DNA from: Vicinamibacteraceae bacterium
GTDB lineage: Bacteria; Acidobacteriota; Thermoanaerobaculia; Multivoradales; Multivoraceae
DNA length: 55,339 nucleotides
Assembly (NCBI GenBank): GCA_012270995.1
Contig: JAAXHG010000136.1
Location: 1 to 55,339 of the forward strand
Direction: 5' to 3'
Made by a program: the position numbers and the translations under genes
Notes under the pieces: model-generated
Seen by the model: the letters and a program-made list of their open reading frames with translations, nothing else
What the model was told of the DNA's origin: nothing
Databases searched by the model: none
Shown: in pieces, positions 23,927 through 33,031 of the stretch
Layout of the letters: every line of letters starts with the position of its first letter
How positions within the stretch are numbered: the stretch's first letter is position 1

Positions 23927-26308
23927 ATGGAGATACGAGGCGCCGTCCTGCGGGTGGCGATAGTCGTTGTGCTGGCGGGGCCGGCCGTTGCCTATGCGGC
24001 GCAGGACGAGGTGCCTGCCTCGGCCTACGACCGCGCGGCGAAGATGCTTGGCGTCGCGTCGCTGATCTTCAACGAGACGGTGACGCCGCACTGGATCGGG
24101 GACGGCGAGGCGTTCTGGTACCGCAGCGACGACCGTGACGGCCAACGATTCTGGCGGGTCGAGCCTCTGGCGAGCGAAGAGCGGCGGCGGCCGGCCTTCG
24201 ATCACGCCCGGCTGGCGGCGTCGCTGAGCGGGCTTCGCGACGTGCCCGCGGAGCCCCTGGCGCTTCCCTTCGAGACCATCGACCTGTCGACGGACGGCGA
24301 GGTGTCCTTCCAGATCCCGGGCGAGAAGGGGCCCGAGTCGTTCCGGTGCACGGTGGACGGCGCCGAGTGCTCGCGCGTCGAAGCGCCGGCCGCCCCGACG
24401 GAAGACAAGGACGAGAAGGAGGAAACCCCGCCCCTGCCGTCTCCCGACGGGGCCTTCAGCCTCCTGGTACGCGATCACGACCTCTACCTCGTCACTACCG
24501 AGAGCGGCGAGGAGCGCCGCCTGACCGACGACGGCGTGCCGTTCCACGACTACGCCTCGCACCCCGAGGCGCGCACCTCGACGATCACCGAGAAGCGCGC
24601 CGGCATCGTGCGCCCGCCCTCGGCTCTGTGGTCGCCCACTGGCAGGACAGCTCTCACCGTGCGCCTCGACCAGCGCGAGGTGGGTGAGATGCACGTCCTG
24701 CAGACCACCGATCTCGGCGACGGCGCCCGGCCCGTCCTGCACACCTTCCGCATGCCGATCCCGGGCGACGAGGGCGTGCCGTGGAGCGAGCTGCTGCTCG
24801 TCGATGCCGGGAGCGGCACGGTGAAGCCGGTCGACACCGAGCGGGTCCACACTCCCTTCATGGCGCTGGCCGACCTGGGTCAGCTCTGGTGGAACGACGA
24901 CGGGTCGAAGGCCTACCTGTTGCGCCGGCCTCGCGGCGCGCGCTCGATGGGGCTCGAGGAGATCGACGCCTCGACCGGCGCCGCGCGCACGCTGGTGGCA
25001 GAGACCTCCCGGCACCACGTCGAGCCGGCGCTCCTCCTCGGTACGGGCAGGCCCAACCTCAGGGTGCTCGAGAGCGGCGAGGTGCTCTGGTACTCGCAGC
25101 GCGACGGCTGGGCGCATCTCTACCTGTACGGCAGCGACGGCGATCTCGTCCGCCAGGTCACCCGGGGCGCCTGGGTGGTGCGCGACCTCGTGCACGTCGA
25201 CGAGGCGTCGCGCACCGTCTACTTCACGGCCGCGGGCCTGGACCCCGCCGTCGATCCCTACCTGCGCACCTTTGCCCGCGCTTCGCTCGACCGCACGACA
25301 CAGTACCCGGAGATCCTCACGCCCGAGCCCGGCGACCACACGGTGACGGCCTCGCCCGGCGGCAAGTCGTTCGTAGACCAGTGGTCGCGCATCGACCAGC
25401 CGCCGCGGTCGCGGGTCCTGTTGCCGGACGGCCGCGTCGCGGTGGAACTCGAAGTCGCCGACTTCGAGTCGCTGGTCGAGCTGACCGCCCTGCCGGTTCC
25501 CTTCACCGTCAAGGCGCGGGACGGCAAGACGGACATCTACGGCAACGTGTTCTTCCCGCCCGGCTTCGACCCGGAGGACGGCAGCGCCAGCTACCCGGTG
25601 ATCGACGGCATCTATCCCGGGCCGCAGGTGCATCGGGTGACCAAGAACTGGCACGACCCGACACTGTTCCTGAGCTACGACCTGGCGCTGGCCCAACTCG
25701 GCTTCGTCGTGGTCACGGTCGACGGCTTCGGCACGCCGCTGCGCTCGAAGGCCTTCCATGCGCGCTCGGAGAGGAACCTGCAGGAGGCCGGAGGCCTTCC
25801 CGACCATCTGGCCGCCATCCGTCAGCTCGCCGTCCGGTATCCGCAGATGGACCTCGACCGGGTTGGCGTCTACGGCCACTCCGGGGGCGGTTTCGCCTCG
25901 GCGCGCGCCATCTTCGCCTACCCGGAGTTCTACAAGGTGGCGGTGTCGTCGGCGGGCAACCACGACCAGCGGGGCTACATCCAGCTCTGGGGCGAGACCT
26001 ACCACGGCGATCCGGCCACGGTGAGCTACGCGGAGCAGGCCAACGCCTCGATCGCCCACCAGCTCGAAGGCAAACTGCTGCTCGCATACGGCGCCCTGGA
26101 CGACAACGTGCCGCCGGCGCTGACGCTGCAGGTCATCGAGGCCTTGACGAAGGCGAACCGGGACTACGACCTGGTCGTCCTGCCGTCCGGCAACCACGGT
26201 TTCATGTCCGACCCGTACTTCATTCGCCGCAGTTGGGACTACTTCGTGCGCCACCTCGCGGGCAAGGAGCCGCCCGCGGACTACCGCCTGTCACCGCCGG
26301 GTCCGTGA
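23927..26308 (+). CDS. Dipeptidyl-peptidase IV-like S9 family serine peptidase, exported
   Basis: About 793 residues from ATG 23927 (GGAGG ten bases upstream; ATG 23918 is an alternative). A Sec signal covers the first 25 residues (AVLRVAIVVVLAGPAVAYAA). A beta-propeller region follows, then the alpha/beta-hydrolase domain with the catalytic triad Ser652 (YGHSGGG), Asp725/726 (GALDDNVPP) and His757 (NHGFMSD). The arrangement and length match DPP-IV/prolyl oligopeptidase enzymes that remove N-terminal dipeptides in the periplasm. A Glu-rich, possibly flexible insertion (EDKDEKEE) lies in the propeller. It is probably part of peptide scavenging together with the GGT/dipeptidase genes of this window. 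26309-26543 downstream holds no gene I can support. Confidence 0.85.
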   Translation: MEIRGAVLRVAIVVVLAGPAVAYAAQDEVPASAYDRAAKMLGVASLIFNETVTPHWIGDGEAFWYRSDDRDGQRFWRVEPLASEERRRPAFDHARLAASLSGLRDVPAEPLALPFETIDLSTDGEVSFQIPGEKGPESFRCTVDGAECSRVEAPAAPTEDKDEKEETPPLPSPDGAFSLLVRDHDLYLVTTESGEERRLTDDGVPFHDYASHPEARTSTITEKRAGIVRPPSALWSPTGRTALTVRLDQREVGEMHVLQTTDLGDGARPVLHTFRMPIPGDEGVPWSELLLVDAGSGTVKPVDTERVHTPFMALADLGQLWWNDDGSKAYLLRRPRGARSMGLEEIDASTGAARTLVAETSRHHVEPALLLGTGRPNLRVLESGEVLWYSQRDGWAHLYLYGSDGDLVRQVTRGAWVVRDLVHVDEASRTVYFTAAGLDPAVDPYLRTFARASLDRTTQYPEILTPEPGDHTVTASPGGKSFVDQWSRIDQPPRSRVLLPDGRVAVELEVADFESLVELTALPVPFTVKARDGKTDIYGNVFFPPGFDPEDGSASYPVIDGIYPGPQVHRVTKNWHDPTLFLSYDLALAQLGFVVVTVDGFGTPLRSKAFHARSERNLQEAGGLPDHLAAIRQLAVRYPQMDLDRVGVYGHSGGGFASARAIFAYPEFYKVAVSSAGNHDQRGYIQLWGETYHGDPATVSYAEQANASIAHQLEGKLLLAYGALDDNVPPALTLQVIEALTKANRDYDLVVLPSGNHGFMSDPYFIRRSWDYFVRHLAGKEPPADYRLSPPGP

Positions 26309-26543
26309 CGCTCGTCGCGGGGCACGAGGCCGGCTCGCGTTCTGGCGCCGAGTCTCAGGGCCAAAGGACGTCTTCGGAGAGCGCTTCGGAGAAGCGCGAG
26401 ATCGGCCAGATGAAGGGCGGCGCGATCGTCCGCAAACGACTGAGGAAGGCCGGTGTGTCGACCGCCGAGGAGCGAGGCTGGAGGGCGCTGTTGGGCGGCC
26501 GCCGACTGTTGCGGAAGCAGACCGGCGGACCGCCGTGCCAACC

Positions 26544-27317
26544 TCACTCGTCCGGCAGGGATCTCAGCAGTCCACGGTCGATGAGCCCCTGGAGGTGTCT
26601 GACGACGCCGAGCGCGAGAGATCGGCTCCGCACCAGGAGCCCCAGCTCGATGTTGTCGTCCTGTGCGGCCGCGGTGAAGTTGGCGGAAGTCACGAACACC
26701 CGCTCCTCGTCGGCGACCAGGGCCTTGGCGTGCAGGACGCCTCGCACCGACGGGTCGATCGAGCGAGGGTCGTAGAAGACCGTGGGCCGGGCGTCGCCGG
26801 GCCAGTCCTCCTTCCAGAATCGAGCCGCAAACCGCCGGACCATCTCGTCGGGCCGGCTTGTGTCGTTCTGGCGACGGTGGATGTTCAGAAGCAGCGTCAC
26901 GCGGAGTTCGGGAACGGCCTCCATCCGTCGTGCAAGAAGATCGAAGACGCTGCGACCGTCGAAGTAGGCGTAGCTCACGGCCCAGAGCGAACGGTTGGCC
27001 GACGTGAAGAGCTCCTCGTAGACGCGGCGGGTGTCGCGAGCCGGCACGCCGGGGACTTCCGGCCCCGACCAGACGAGGTCGGGGAGCGTCGTGGGCCCGG
27101 CGGCGCGGTCCAGGGTCCGGATCCACTCTGCCGCGGTTCGGCCCGTGATTCCCTGGGCAGCCAACCGCTCAAGAGCAGCCAGGGCCGCCGCGTCCGCCTG
27201 GCCGAGAGTCATCTGGAGCGCGGCCGCCGAGTAGGGCGCAACCAGCGCGCCGGTGTCCAGTCCGCGTACAAGCCGCTTCCGCAGGAAAGTCGGCATCGAC
27301 GCGAGAGCGTCGGTCAC
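26544..27317 (-). CDS. drmC: DISARM protein DrmC (phospholipase D-like)
   Basis: 257 residues from GTG 27317; this GTG overlaps the drmB stop (GTGA at 27314-27317), which fixes the start. The C-terminal half carries a single HKD motif, GVLHAKALVADEERVFVTSANFT (split here: His-x-Lys-x4-Asp), characteristic of the PLD-fold DrmC family. An N-terminal helical region (LAALERLAAQGITGRTAAEW) precedes it. In DISARM, DrmC is the accessory PLD protein and is not always required for defence. It is the last gene of the drmA-drmB-drmC block. A cardiolipin synthase is unlikely, because only one HKD motif and no membrane segment are present. Confidence 0.88.
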   Translation of the reverse strand: MTDALASMPTFLRKRLVRGLDTGALVAPYSAAALQMTLGQADAAALAALERLAAQGITGRTAAEWIRTLDRAAGPTTLPDLVWSGPEVPGVPARDTRRVYEELFTSANRSLWAVSYAYFDGRSVFDLLARRMEAVPELRVTLLLNIHRRQNDTSRPDEMVRRFAARFWKEDWPGDARPTVFYDPRSIDPSVRGVLHAKALVADEERVFVTSANFTAAAQDDNIELGLLVRSRSLALGVVRHLQGLIDRGLLRSLPDE

Positions 27318-29122
27318 GGCCAGCCCTGATCGGGGAAGAAGGCCGCGTCGTCCACGTCGAGAGTCGGCACGACCAGGGCGCGGTCCAGGTAGTCGTTGCG
27401 CATCTCGCACGATGTCTCCGCGACGAGAGCGCACCCGTGACATGCCGCCCCGTGAAGCCAGCGTCCTTCGATACTCGACGCCGGAGTGTGTTGGGCGCAT
27501 ACCGGATCGTTGGAGCAGAGCGCCGCGGCGCGAAGCGCCCGTTCGATGTGGCTCCCGATCTGGCGCGCCTGTTGCACCAGCCCGCCGAGCGTCCCCTCGG
27601 CATCGGGGCTCGACGTGTACAGGAGGATTCCGTAGCGGCGAGATTCGTCGGCCACGTAGACGCGCTCGCGGATCGAGGCGGCCGGGTAGCCGCAGCGGTC
27701 CGCGATGGATTGCAGCAGCAGGTGCGACAACGTGTGCAGCATCACGTAGATCCCACCGGGAAAGGGAGGCGGGAGCTTGCGGGTCTTCGCCCATTTCTCG
27801 TGGCCAACCTCGAGATCCTCGATCCGCCGCGACACACCCGGCCGCGCCAGCCACTCGCGAATCGCGCCGGCGGAGAAGTGAATCAAGACTCCCTCGCCCC
27901 GGTTCTCGACCGCGGGAAACCACTGCGGATCGATCGAGATGTCGGTTCGCTCCACGTCGTCGCGGTACTCCCCGTCGATGTCCGGCATGGGCGCTTCGAG
28001 GCGGGTGAACCCGGCAAGCGCCAGCACTTCGCGCAGACGATGCACCTGCACCACCGTCTCGATGAGGTCGTCGAACGGTTGGGAGCGATCGCGGCGCCTC
28101 AGCTTGCGGGCGTGAAAGTCGGGATCGATCGGCACGTCGTCACCGAACCCCTCCGGCACGGCGAGCATCGCTTCGATCTCGACGTCCTTGACCGAGTGTT
28201 CCTCCGCGGCCGTCCCTTTCCGTCGCCGGATCGCGGCAAGCACGTCCTCGTCGTCGAATCCGGCCAGGGCGTCCGTCACGCCGGGCAGCTTCTTGAAGGA
28301 AGTCAGGTCAGCCGGGTTCTCGACCGCCATGAGGACGTTCCAGACTTCGCTCACCGCCTGGTCGATCGCCGCCCCCTTCTCCGGAATCGACAGTGCCCGG
28401 ACAAGCAGCGGAAAGTAGGCGTTGGTCGCGGTCCTGATGAGCAGCCGGCCCGGCTGGCCACAGGCCTCGCCGGCGTGGGGTCCCAACCAGGGACGCGCCC
28501 CGTTGCAATAGCCGAGCGCCTCCGCGTCGAAATCGTTCGCTTCCGTCATCGACCGCGACTTGCCGCATTCGCATCGAACGCGCAGGTTGGCGAGTTCGCC
28601 CGTCGCACCGCTCTCGTCGAGCCAGAGCTGCCCCAGGCAACTCGTCTCGCCGCGATGGGCGAACTTCCGCCAGGGCAAATCGGACACATGGCCCTTGGTG
28701 CAGGCCATCACGAACCGCGTGGCCACGACCGGCCGCTTGTCGAATCTGCCTCCCTCGAGTGCCTTGCGGTGCACCAGACGACGGGAGCGAGGTCGGTCGG
28801 GAGAAGCGGGCCCCGCCCACTCCGGCGCCTCCTGAACGACGAACCACTCGGGGAAGCGGTAGGCGTCGACCCCCTTCGGCGAGGCGGACCAGAACTCGGC
28901 GGGGTCGGGCGTGGGGGGAACTCGCAACTCGGGACTCTGTACGCCGGTCATGCGGGCAAGGGCCTGCTGGACGCGGGGTTCGTCGAGCCGCTTCAGCGAC
29001 GATCCCCAGCCGTCGATCCCCGCCATGACCGCCGAGTCACGGGGCAGATCGATCAGGGCGCCCGGCCCGTAGGTGGTGATGACCTGGCTGCGCCGAATCT
29101 GGCCGGTGGACTTCGGACTCAC
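27314..29122 (-). CDS. drmB: DISARM protein DrmB (DUF1998-containing)
   Basis: 602 residues. The N-terminus has the DrmB hallmark ITTYGPGALIDLPRDS (15-30). A Cys/His-rich middle (ACTKGHVSDLPW, CECGKSRSM) and a C-terminal cluster (CHGCALVAETSCEMRNDYLDR) suggest zinc sites and the DUF1998 domain, which in other proteins sits after helicase modules. DrmB forms a complex with the DrmA helicase that recognises unmodified DNA with 5' single-stranded ends. Its ATG overlaps the drmA stop (29119-29122), and its stop overlaps the drmC start, so all three are translationally coupled. Confidence 0.92.
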   Translation of the reverse strand: MSPKSTGQIRRSQVITTYGPGALIDLPRDSAVMAGIDGWGSSLKRLDEPRVQQALARMTGVQSPELRVPPTPDPAEFWSASPKGVDAYRFPEWFVVQEAPEWAGPASPDRPRSRRLVHRKALEGGRFDKRPVVATRFVMACTKGHVSDLPWRKFAHRGETSCLGQLWLDESGATGELANLRVRCECGKSRSMTEANDFDAEALGYCNGARPWLGPHAGEACGQPGRLLIRTATNAYFPLLVRALSIPEKGAAIDQAVSEVWNVLMAVENPADLTSFKKLPGVTDALAGFDDEDVLAAIRRRKGTAAEEHSVKDVEIEAMLAVPEGFGDDVPIDPDFHARKLRRRDRSQPFDDLIETVVQVHRLREVLALAGFTRLEAPMPDIDGEYRDDVERTDISIDPQWFPAVENRGEGVLIHFSAGAIREWLARPGVSRRIEDLEVGHEKWAKTRKLPPPFPGGIYVMLHTLSHLLLQSIADRCGYPAASIRERVYVADESRRYGILLYTSSPDAEGTLGGLVQQARQIGSHIERALRAAALCSNDPVCAQHTPASSIEGRWLHGAACHGCALVAETSCEMRNDYLDRALVVPTLDVDDAAFFPDQGWP

Positions 29123-32100
29123 CTCGCCGATCTCGCGTCGCGGAGGTTCTTCACATAGACATGCACCTCGGGCTCCACGTCCCGTAGGGAGCGGTTGAGC
29201 CGGAACTTCCGCTCGTGTTCATCCTCCGGCTCGGGATCGAGCAGGTGGTGAAGCAGCGGCCTGGCCGGCGGCTTCTCATGGCGCTGGTACTGCAGGCGGA
29301 CGCCATCCTGGTGATGAGCGTCGAGGACGCTGGTCCAGGAGTCCAGTAGATCGACCAACCGACTGCGAACGGAGTCCATGGCCTCTTGCCGCTCTTCCTG
29401 GTCCTCGATCGGCTGGTGCTCGACCCGATCCTGGAGGATTCCCGTCAGGCGCTCTTCCAGCTTGGGGCGTAGCGAGCGGATCGCCTCCGCGCCATGCGCG
29501 GGGGTGAGTGCCGAATCGAGGTGGCGGGCAAGCCCCACCAGCGTGCCCGCAAGCCCGCGGTCCAGGGCGCGAGCGGAGAACGGCGTGGCGGAAGCGGACT
29601 CGACGGACCTGTAGAAGGTCTCGTGGTAGTGGCGGAACCGCTCGTAGTGCGACCGGTCCCTCGGTTTGTGGATGTTGAGCAGCGTGACGACGAGTCCAGG
29701 CTTCTCGGGGTCCCGCCCGACTCGGCTCGTCGCCTGGATGTACTCCGCGTGCGTCTTCGGCTGGCCGTTGACGACCATCAGTCCGAGCCGGGAGACGTCC
29801 AGGCCGACCGAGATCATGTTCGTCGCGAGCGCACAGTCGACTCGGCCGTCCTGGTGGAACGAGCGTCCAAGCCGCTCGAACGCCGCGGCGACCTGGTCCG
29901 TCGGCACCCGTGAGGTGAGCTCCAGCACCTCGCTGCCAAGGGTCCGATCGCGGAACAGCCCTTCGTCGCCTCCGAGCCGGCGACGTTGCCCGCGGCCCCG
30001 GAGCGTGTTCTGGATCTCCTCCTCGACGATGCGGCGGGCGCCGCCGAGTTCGCGCAGGCTGTTGAAGTAGGCAAGGAGCGTCATGTAGGGATCGGCCGGG
30101 TTCTGCTCGTTCCGACGCCCGCCCGCCTCGACGAAGTGCTTCTCGGCCGCCGCCATGAGCGCCAGAAGCGCGCGCCGCATGACGACCTTCGGGTTGCGGC
30201 CGGTGGCGGCGATGCCCAGGTAGCGGCGCGCCGGAATCGCGCGCGCGTCAACAGTGCGCGCGAAGAAGGAATCGCGGCGGTCCGGGCCCGGCGGCGGAAA
30301 CACCTCCGTGTCAGCTCTCGCGAACACCGCCTGGACCTGGTCCCGAGCCTTCCTCGCGGTCGCGGTGGACGCGACGATCTTCGGTTTCCCGAGGGACCGG
30401 TCGGCGCGAGCCGTACAGAGCCCCTCGATCGCCGTCTCGTAGAGCCCCATCATGGTGCCCAGCGGTCCCGTGATGAGGTGGAGCTCGTCCTGAATCACCA
30501 GATCGGGCGGCAGCAGGGGAGCGTCGAGCCGCGAGCCGCGCCCTGGATCGGAGGCGCCGTAGAAGCCGTGCTCGTCGAAGCGTTCCGCGCCGCCAAGCAG
30601 TGCGCCCGACGGCCCCTCCCAGGGCAGGGCCGCGAACTTGTCCACGGTAGCGATCAGGAAAGCGGGCAATCTCCTGTAGAGGGGTTCGTCCACCGCGACG
30701 ATGGGGAGCTGCCGCCCACCCGAGAACTCGCACTCGATGTTCGTGCAGCCGACCCGCAGGTCCCGCGGACGGTCGGCGTCCGGCAGCAGGCCGAACGACT
30801 CCGCGGTGAATCTCTCGCCGCACCACGGGCAGTTCTCGATGGGAATCGGCGCCGGCCTTGACCGCGGGTCAGCGCGGTACTGCAGGGTCTTCCGGCGGGC
30901 CGTATCCCCCTTGTCGCCCTTCCTGCCCATCCGGTTCGGCGTGGCCGCCTTGCCCACCCACAGCCCGATCTCGAACGGCCATTCACCGTAGCGCTCGGGG
31001 TTCGCCGCGCGTTCCAGCTCCAGCGCGCAGACCAACGAGGACGCCCGGGACAGTTGGTCGAGGGTCAGCAGGCGCAGCGTGTAGCGCATGACCACGCACA
31101 CGCCCGCCCCCGCGCGCCCGCCGACGGCGGGATTCCGGAGCCGCCGATAGACCATCGCGAACGCCGCCAGGCCGAGGTACGCCTCCGTCTTGCCGCCGCC
31201 GGTGGGAAAGAAGAGCAGATCGACGGTTTCCCGGTCGTCGTCGCCGGGGTCCGCCATTCCGGGAAGATTGAGGAGCAGGAAGGCGAGCTGGAACGGCCGC
31301 CACCGCGGATCCTCGTCACCGATGCGGCGCGTCAGCGCGCGCTGGACGGCGCGGTTCGCCATCCGGAACGCATCGAGAGCGTCGGGGTTGCCGGCAAGCG
31401 CGGTCACGCCTCGCGCCATGCGGTTCGCGGCGTTCCGCGCGTTGGCGAGGAGCCCGCTTGCCGTGGCGCGGTGCCGCTCTTCGAGATCGGCGGATTCGGC
31501 CGCCCGGTCCTCGATCCAGGTCCGGTACTCGGTCACCAGGGGTTCGAGCGCGGCCCGTGCCGCCGGGCCGTCAGCCAGCTCGCTCAGGCTGCGCATCGAG
31601 AGCTCGACGCCGTCAACCGGCTCGGGTCTGGTCGCCTCGACTTCCGCGCTCCCGATCCAGGACGTGCGAACCTCCGTGCATACGCCCTCCGCGACCGTCC
31701 AGTCGGCCGAGACGCCGTGACCGGTGGCGTAGGCGGGCGTGTCCGCGAAGTGAAGATCGGCGACCCGCCTGTCCCACTCGTCGGCATGCCGCCCGGAGAG
31801 ATCGGGCCGCGGGTGAAACGGCTTGTCGCCCGCCACCGCCAGTCGGGCCTGAAAGGCATAGCGCTCTTCCGTGTCCTTGTCGTCCTTCGCTGGAAGGCGC
31901 CGCTCGTTCACCAGGAAGACGGAAACGGCCCGAGTACCGCTCTCGATGCGGCCGCCCAGGCCCTCCGTGCGGATCCGGCGCTCCGCGACGTGGAGGACGA
32001 GGCCGTCCGAACCGGGGACCGGCCGCCGCTCCAGGGACGTGCTCCCGTCAAGCGCCACCTCCACCTGCTCGGACCGCGGCGCGCGCACCCAGGCGTCCAC

Positions 32101-32514
32101 CGCCTTTCCCGACCGGTCCTCCCCTTCGCCTCTCCGGTAGTCGCCCCAGGTGGCGGCTACCCGAATCGTCTTCGCGTCCGGGTACACGAGGAAGCTCAGC
32201 CCCATCGACGAAGGGAAGAAGCCGCGCTTTGCCCGCTTGCCGTCCTCGGTGGATTCCTCCTCCAGGCCAGCCCGTTCGGGCACTTCGGCATCCCAGTCGT
32301 CCTCCGCATCGTCGTCGCCGCGGAGGGGTCGGGGGGTTCCGGACGGCACGAGAAAGCCGGTCAGGTACCACATCGAAAGCCGCTCCCAACCGGGCAGGCG
32401 CTCCTCGGCATGCTCGTCGTCAAGGCCGGGTCCAGGCCCGATCAGGTCGAGGTGGAGCGCGTGGGTGAGGGCGTCGCGGACCTGCGCGGAAGTGACGGGT
32501 GCCGAAGAGCTCAC
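29119..32514 (-). CDS. drmA: DISARM helicase DrmA
   Basis: 1131 residues. The N-terminus matches DrmA (DLIGPGPGLDDEHAEERLPGWERLSMWYLTGFLVPSG in pieces at 23-60). Superfamily-2 motifs: Walker A FPTGGGKTE at 437-444, a zinc knuckle CPWCG...C...C at 562-595, DELH box (QDELHLITGPLG at 675-686), SAT-type STATAR, and motif VI TSRVGRDPEKPG. DrmA with DrmB is the conserved core of every DISARM system and probably loads on invading DNA. Between its ATG and the truncated ORF upstream there is only a 17-codon frame (GTG 32613 to TAG 32560). Drm genes upstream (drmMI, drmD) are separated from it by inserted modules. Confidence 0.93.
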   Translation of the reverse strand: MSSSAPVTSAQVRDALTHALHLDLIGPGPGLDDEHAEERLPGWERLSMWYLTGFLVPSGTPRPLRGDDDAEDDWDAEVPERAGLEEESTEDGKRAKRGFFPSSMGLSFLVYPDAKTIRVAATWGDYRRGEGEDRSGKAVDAWVRAPRSEQVEVALDGSTSLERRPVPGSDGLVLHVAERRIRTEGLGGRIESGTRAVSVFLVNERRLPAKDDKDTEERYAFQARLAVAGDKPFHPRPDLSGRHADEWDRRVADLHFADTPAYATGHGVSADWTVAEGVCTEVRTSWIGSAEVEATRPEPVDGVELSMRSLSELADGPAARAALEPLVTEYRTWIEDRAAESADLEERHRATASGLLANARNAANRMARGVTALAGNPDALDAFRMANRAVQRALTRRIGDEDPRWRPFQLAFLLLNLPGMADPGDDDRETVDLLFFPTGGGKTEAYLGLAAFAMVYRRLRNPAVGGRAGAGVCVVMRYTLRLLTLDQLSRASSLVCALELERAANPERYGEWPFEIGLWVGKAATPNRMGRKGDKGDTARRKTLQYRADPRSRPAPIPIENCPWCGERFTAESFGLLPDADRPRDLRVGCTNIECEFSGGRQLPIVAVDEPLYRRLPAFLIATVDKFAALPWEGPSGALLGGAERFDEHGFYGASDPGRGSRLDAPLLPPDLVIQDELHLITGPLGTMMGLYETAIEGLCTARADRSLGKPKIVASTATARKARDQVQAVFARADTEVFPPPGPDRRDSFFARTVDARAIPARRYLGIAATGRNPKVVMRRALLALMAAAEKHFVEAGGRRNEQNPADPYMTLLAYFNSLRELGGARRIVEEEIQNTLRGRGQRRRLGGDEGLFRDRTLGSEVLELTSRVPTDQVAAAFERLGRSFHQDGRVDCALATNMISVGLDVSRLGLMVVNGQPKTHAEYIQATSRVGRDPEKPGLVVTLLNIHKPRDRSHYERFRHYHETFYRSVESASATPFSARALDRGLAGTLVGLARHLDSALTPAHGAEAIRSLRPKLEERLTGILQDRVEHQPIEDQEERQEAMDSVRSRLVDLLDSWTSVLDAHHQDGVRLQYQRHEKPPARPLLHHLLDPEPEDEHERKFRLNRSLRDVEPEVHVYVKNLRDARSAR

Positions 32515-32609
32515 GGTTGCCGGCGCCTGGTGCGGGCGGAGAGGGACGGTCGCGCTCCTCTACGCATCCTCATCGTCCACGTTCCAGCCCATCTCGAGGT
32601 AACGGGCGG

Positions 32610-33026
32610 TCACGGGTGTCCCGACCGAATACGAAGGGCCGCTTCAACGATCCGCCGATGTTGCGAACCGTGACGGCATGCCAGTTGTGGCCGTCGATGC
32701 GCGTCCACGAAGTCCGCCGGAAGTGTCATGCGTACCGCTCCACGTTCGCCCGTTTCTGCGTTCAGGGCCATCAGACGGCGCGGAAGCTCGTCGTGCTCCG
32801 GGCCAGCGGCAACAATAGCGCTTCCCGGCACCCCGACCGGCTCCTTGTCGAGGCTGGGGTTCGCGATGTCGCAATCGTGGCTGGTCACGATCAGACTGTC
32901 GGAAGGGCAGTTGGACGTGGCGGTCGGGGCGCGTTCCGCGGCTCGGGAAGCCAGCGTTTCGCCCAGGACCGCGCCTTGGCGCCATCCCAAGGCGACGATG
33001 CGCCCGCTGTCGAACGGTTCGGGCAT
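32610..33026 (-). pseudogene. Truncated SHDCD-motif protein fused to DISARM-derived debris
   Basis: The N-terminal part reads VALGWRQGAVLG, then SLIVTSHDCDIANPSLDKEP, which I recall as a conserved uncharacterised family in which 'THDCD/SHDCD' follows a strand. After GSAIVAAG the frame enters sequence copied from the drmMI 3' end (RRLMALNAETGERG versus GRLMALNAERAKEER). It then enters the start of the HEPN-like gene (MTLPADFVDAHRR versus MTLSADFAAAHRR). The open frame is therefore a chance chimera, and the native C-terminus is lost. ATG 33026 follows the HTH gene stop; ATG 33044 is possible. It is third in line after TIGR04255 and HTH genes. Confidence 0.55.
32653..32829 (-). repeat. Decayed mosaic copy of the drmMI/HEPN junction and the TIR gene
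   Basis: By hand alignment, 32694-32829 matches 38919-39060 (end of drmMI plus first codons of the HEPN-like gene), including identical GCGTTCAGGGCCATCAG and AGCGCTTCCCGGC and a near-identical GAAGTCCGCCG.AAGTGTCATG. Adjoining it, 32653-32693 matches 35307-35349 inside the ThsB-like gene; in one frame it still reads NWHAVTVRNIGG versus SWRAATVRNIGV. The two source regions are 3.6 kb apart in the intact operon but fused here, so the relic is a rearranged, partly deleted second copy. Confidence 0.7.
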
Positions 33027-33031
33027 GCCGC

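Noticed and set aside
23792..26254. Minus-strand open frame of 820 codons opposite the S9 peptidase
   Set aside because: Antisense to a gene with signal peptide and full catalytic triad; low-complexity translation without motifs.
26544..27317. Cardiolipin synthase or phospholipase D
   Set aside because: Only one HKD motif, no membrane segments, and a fixed position after drmB fit DrmC.
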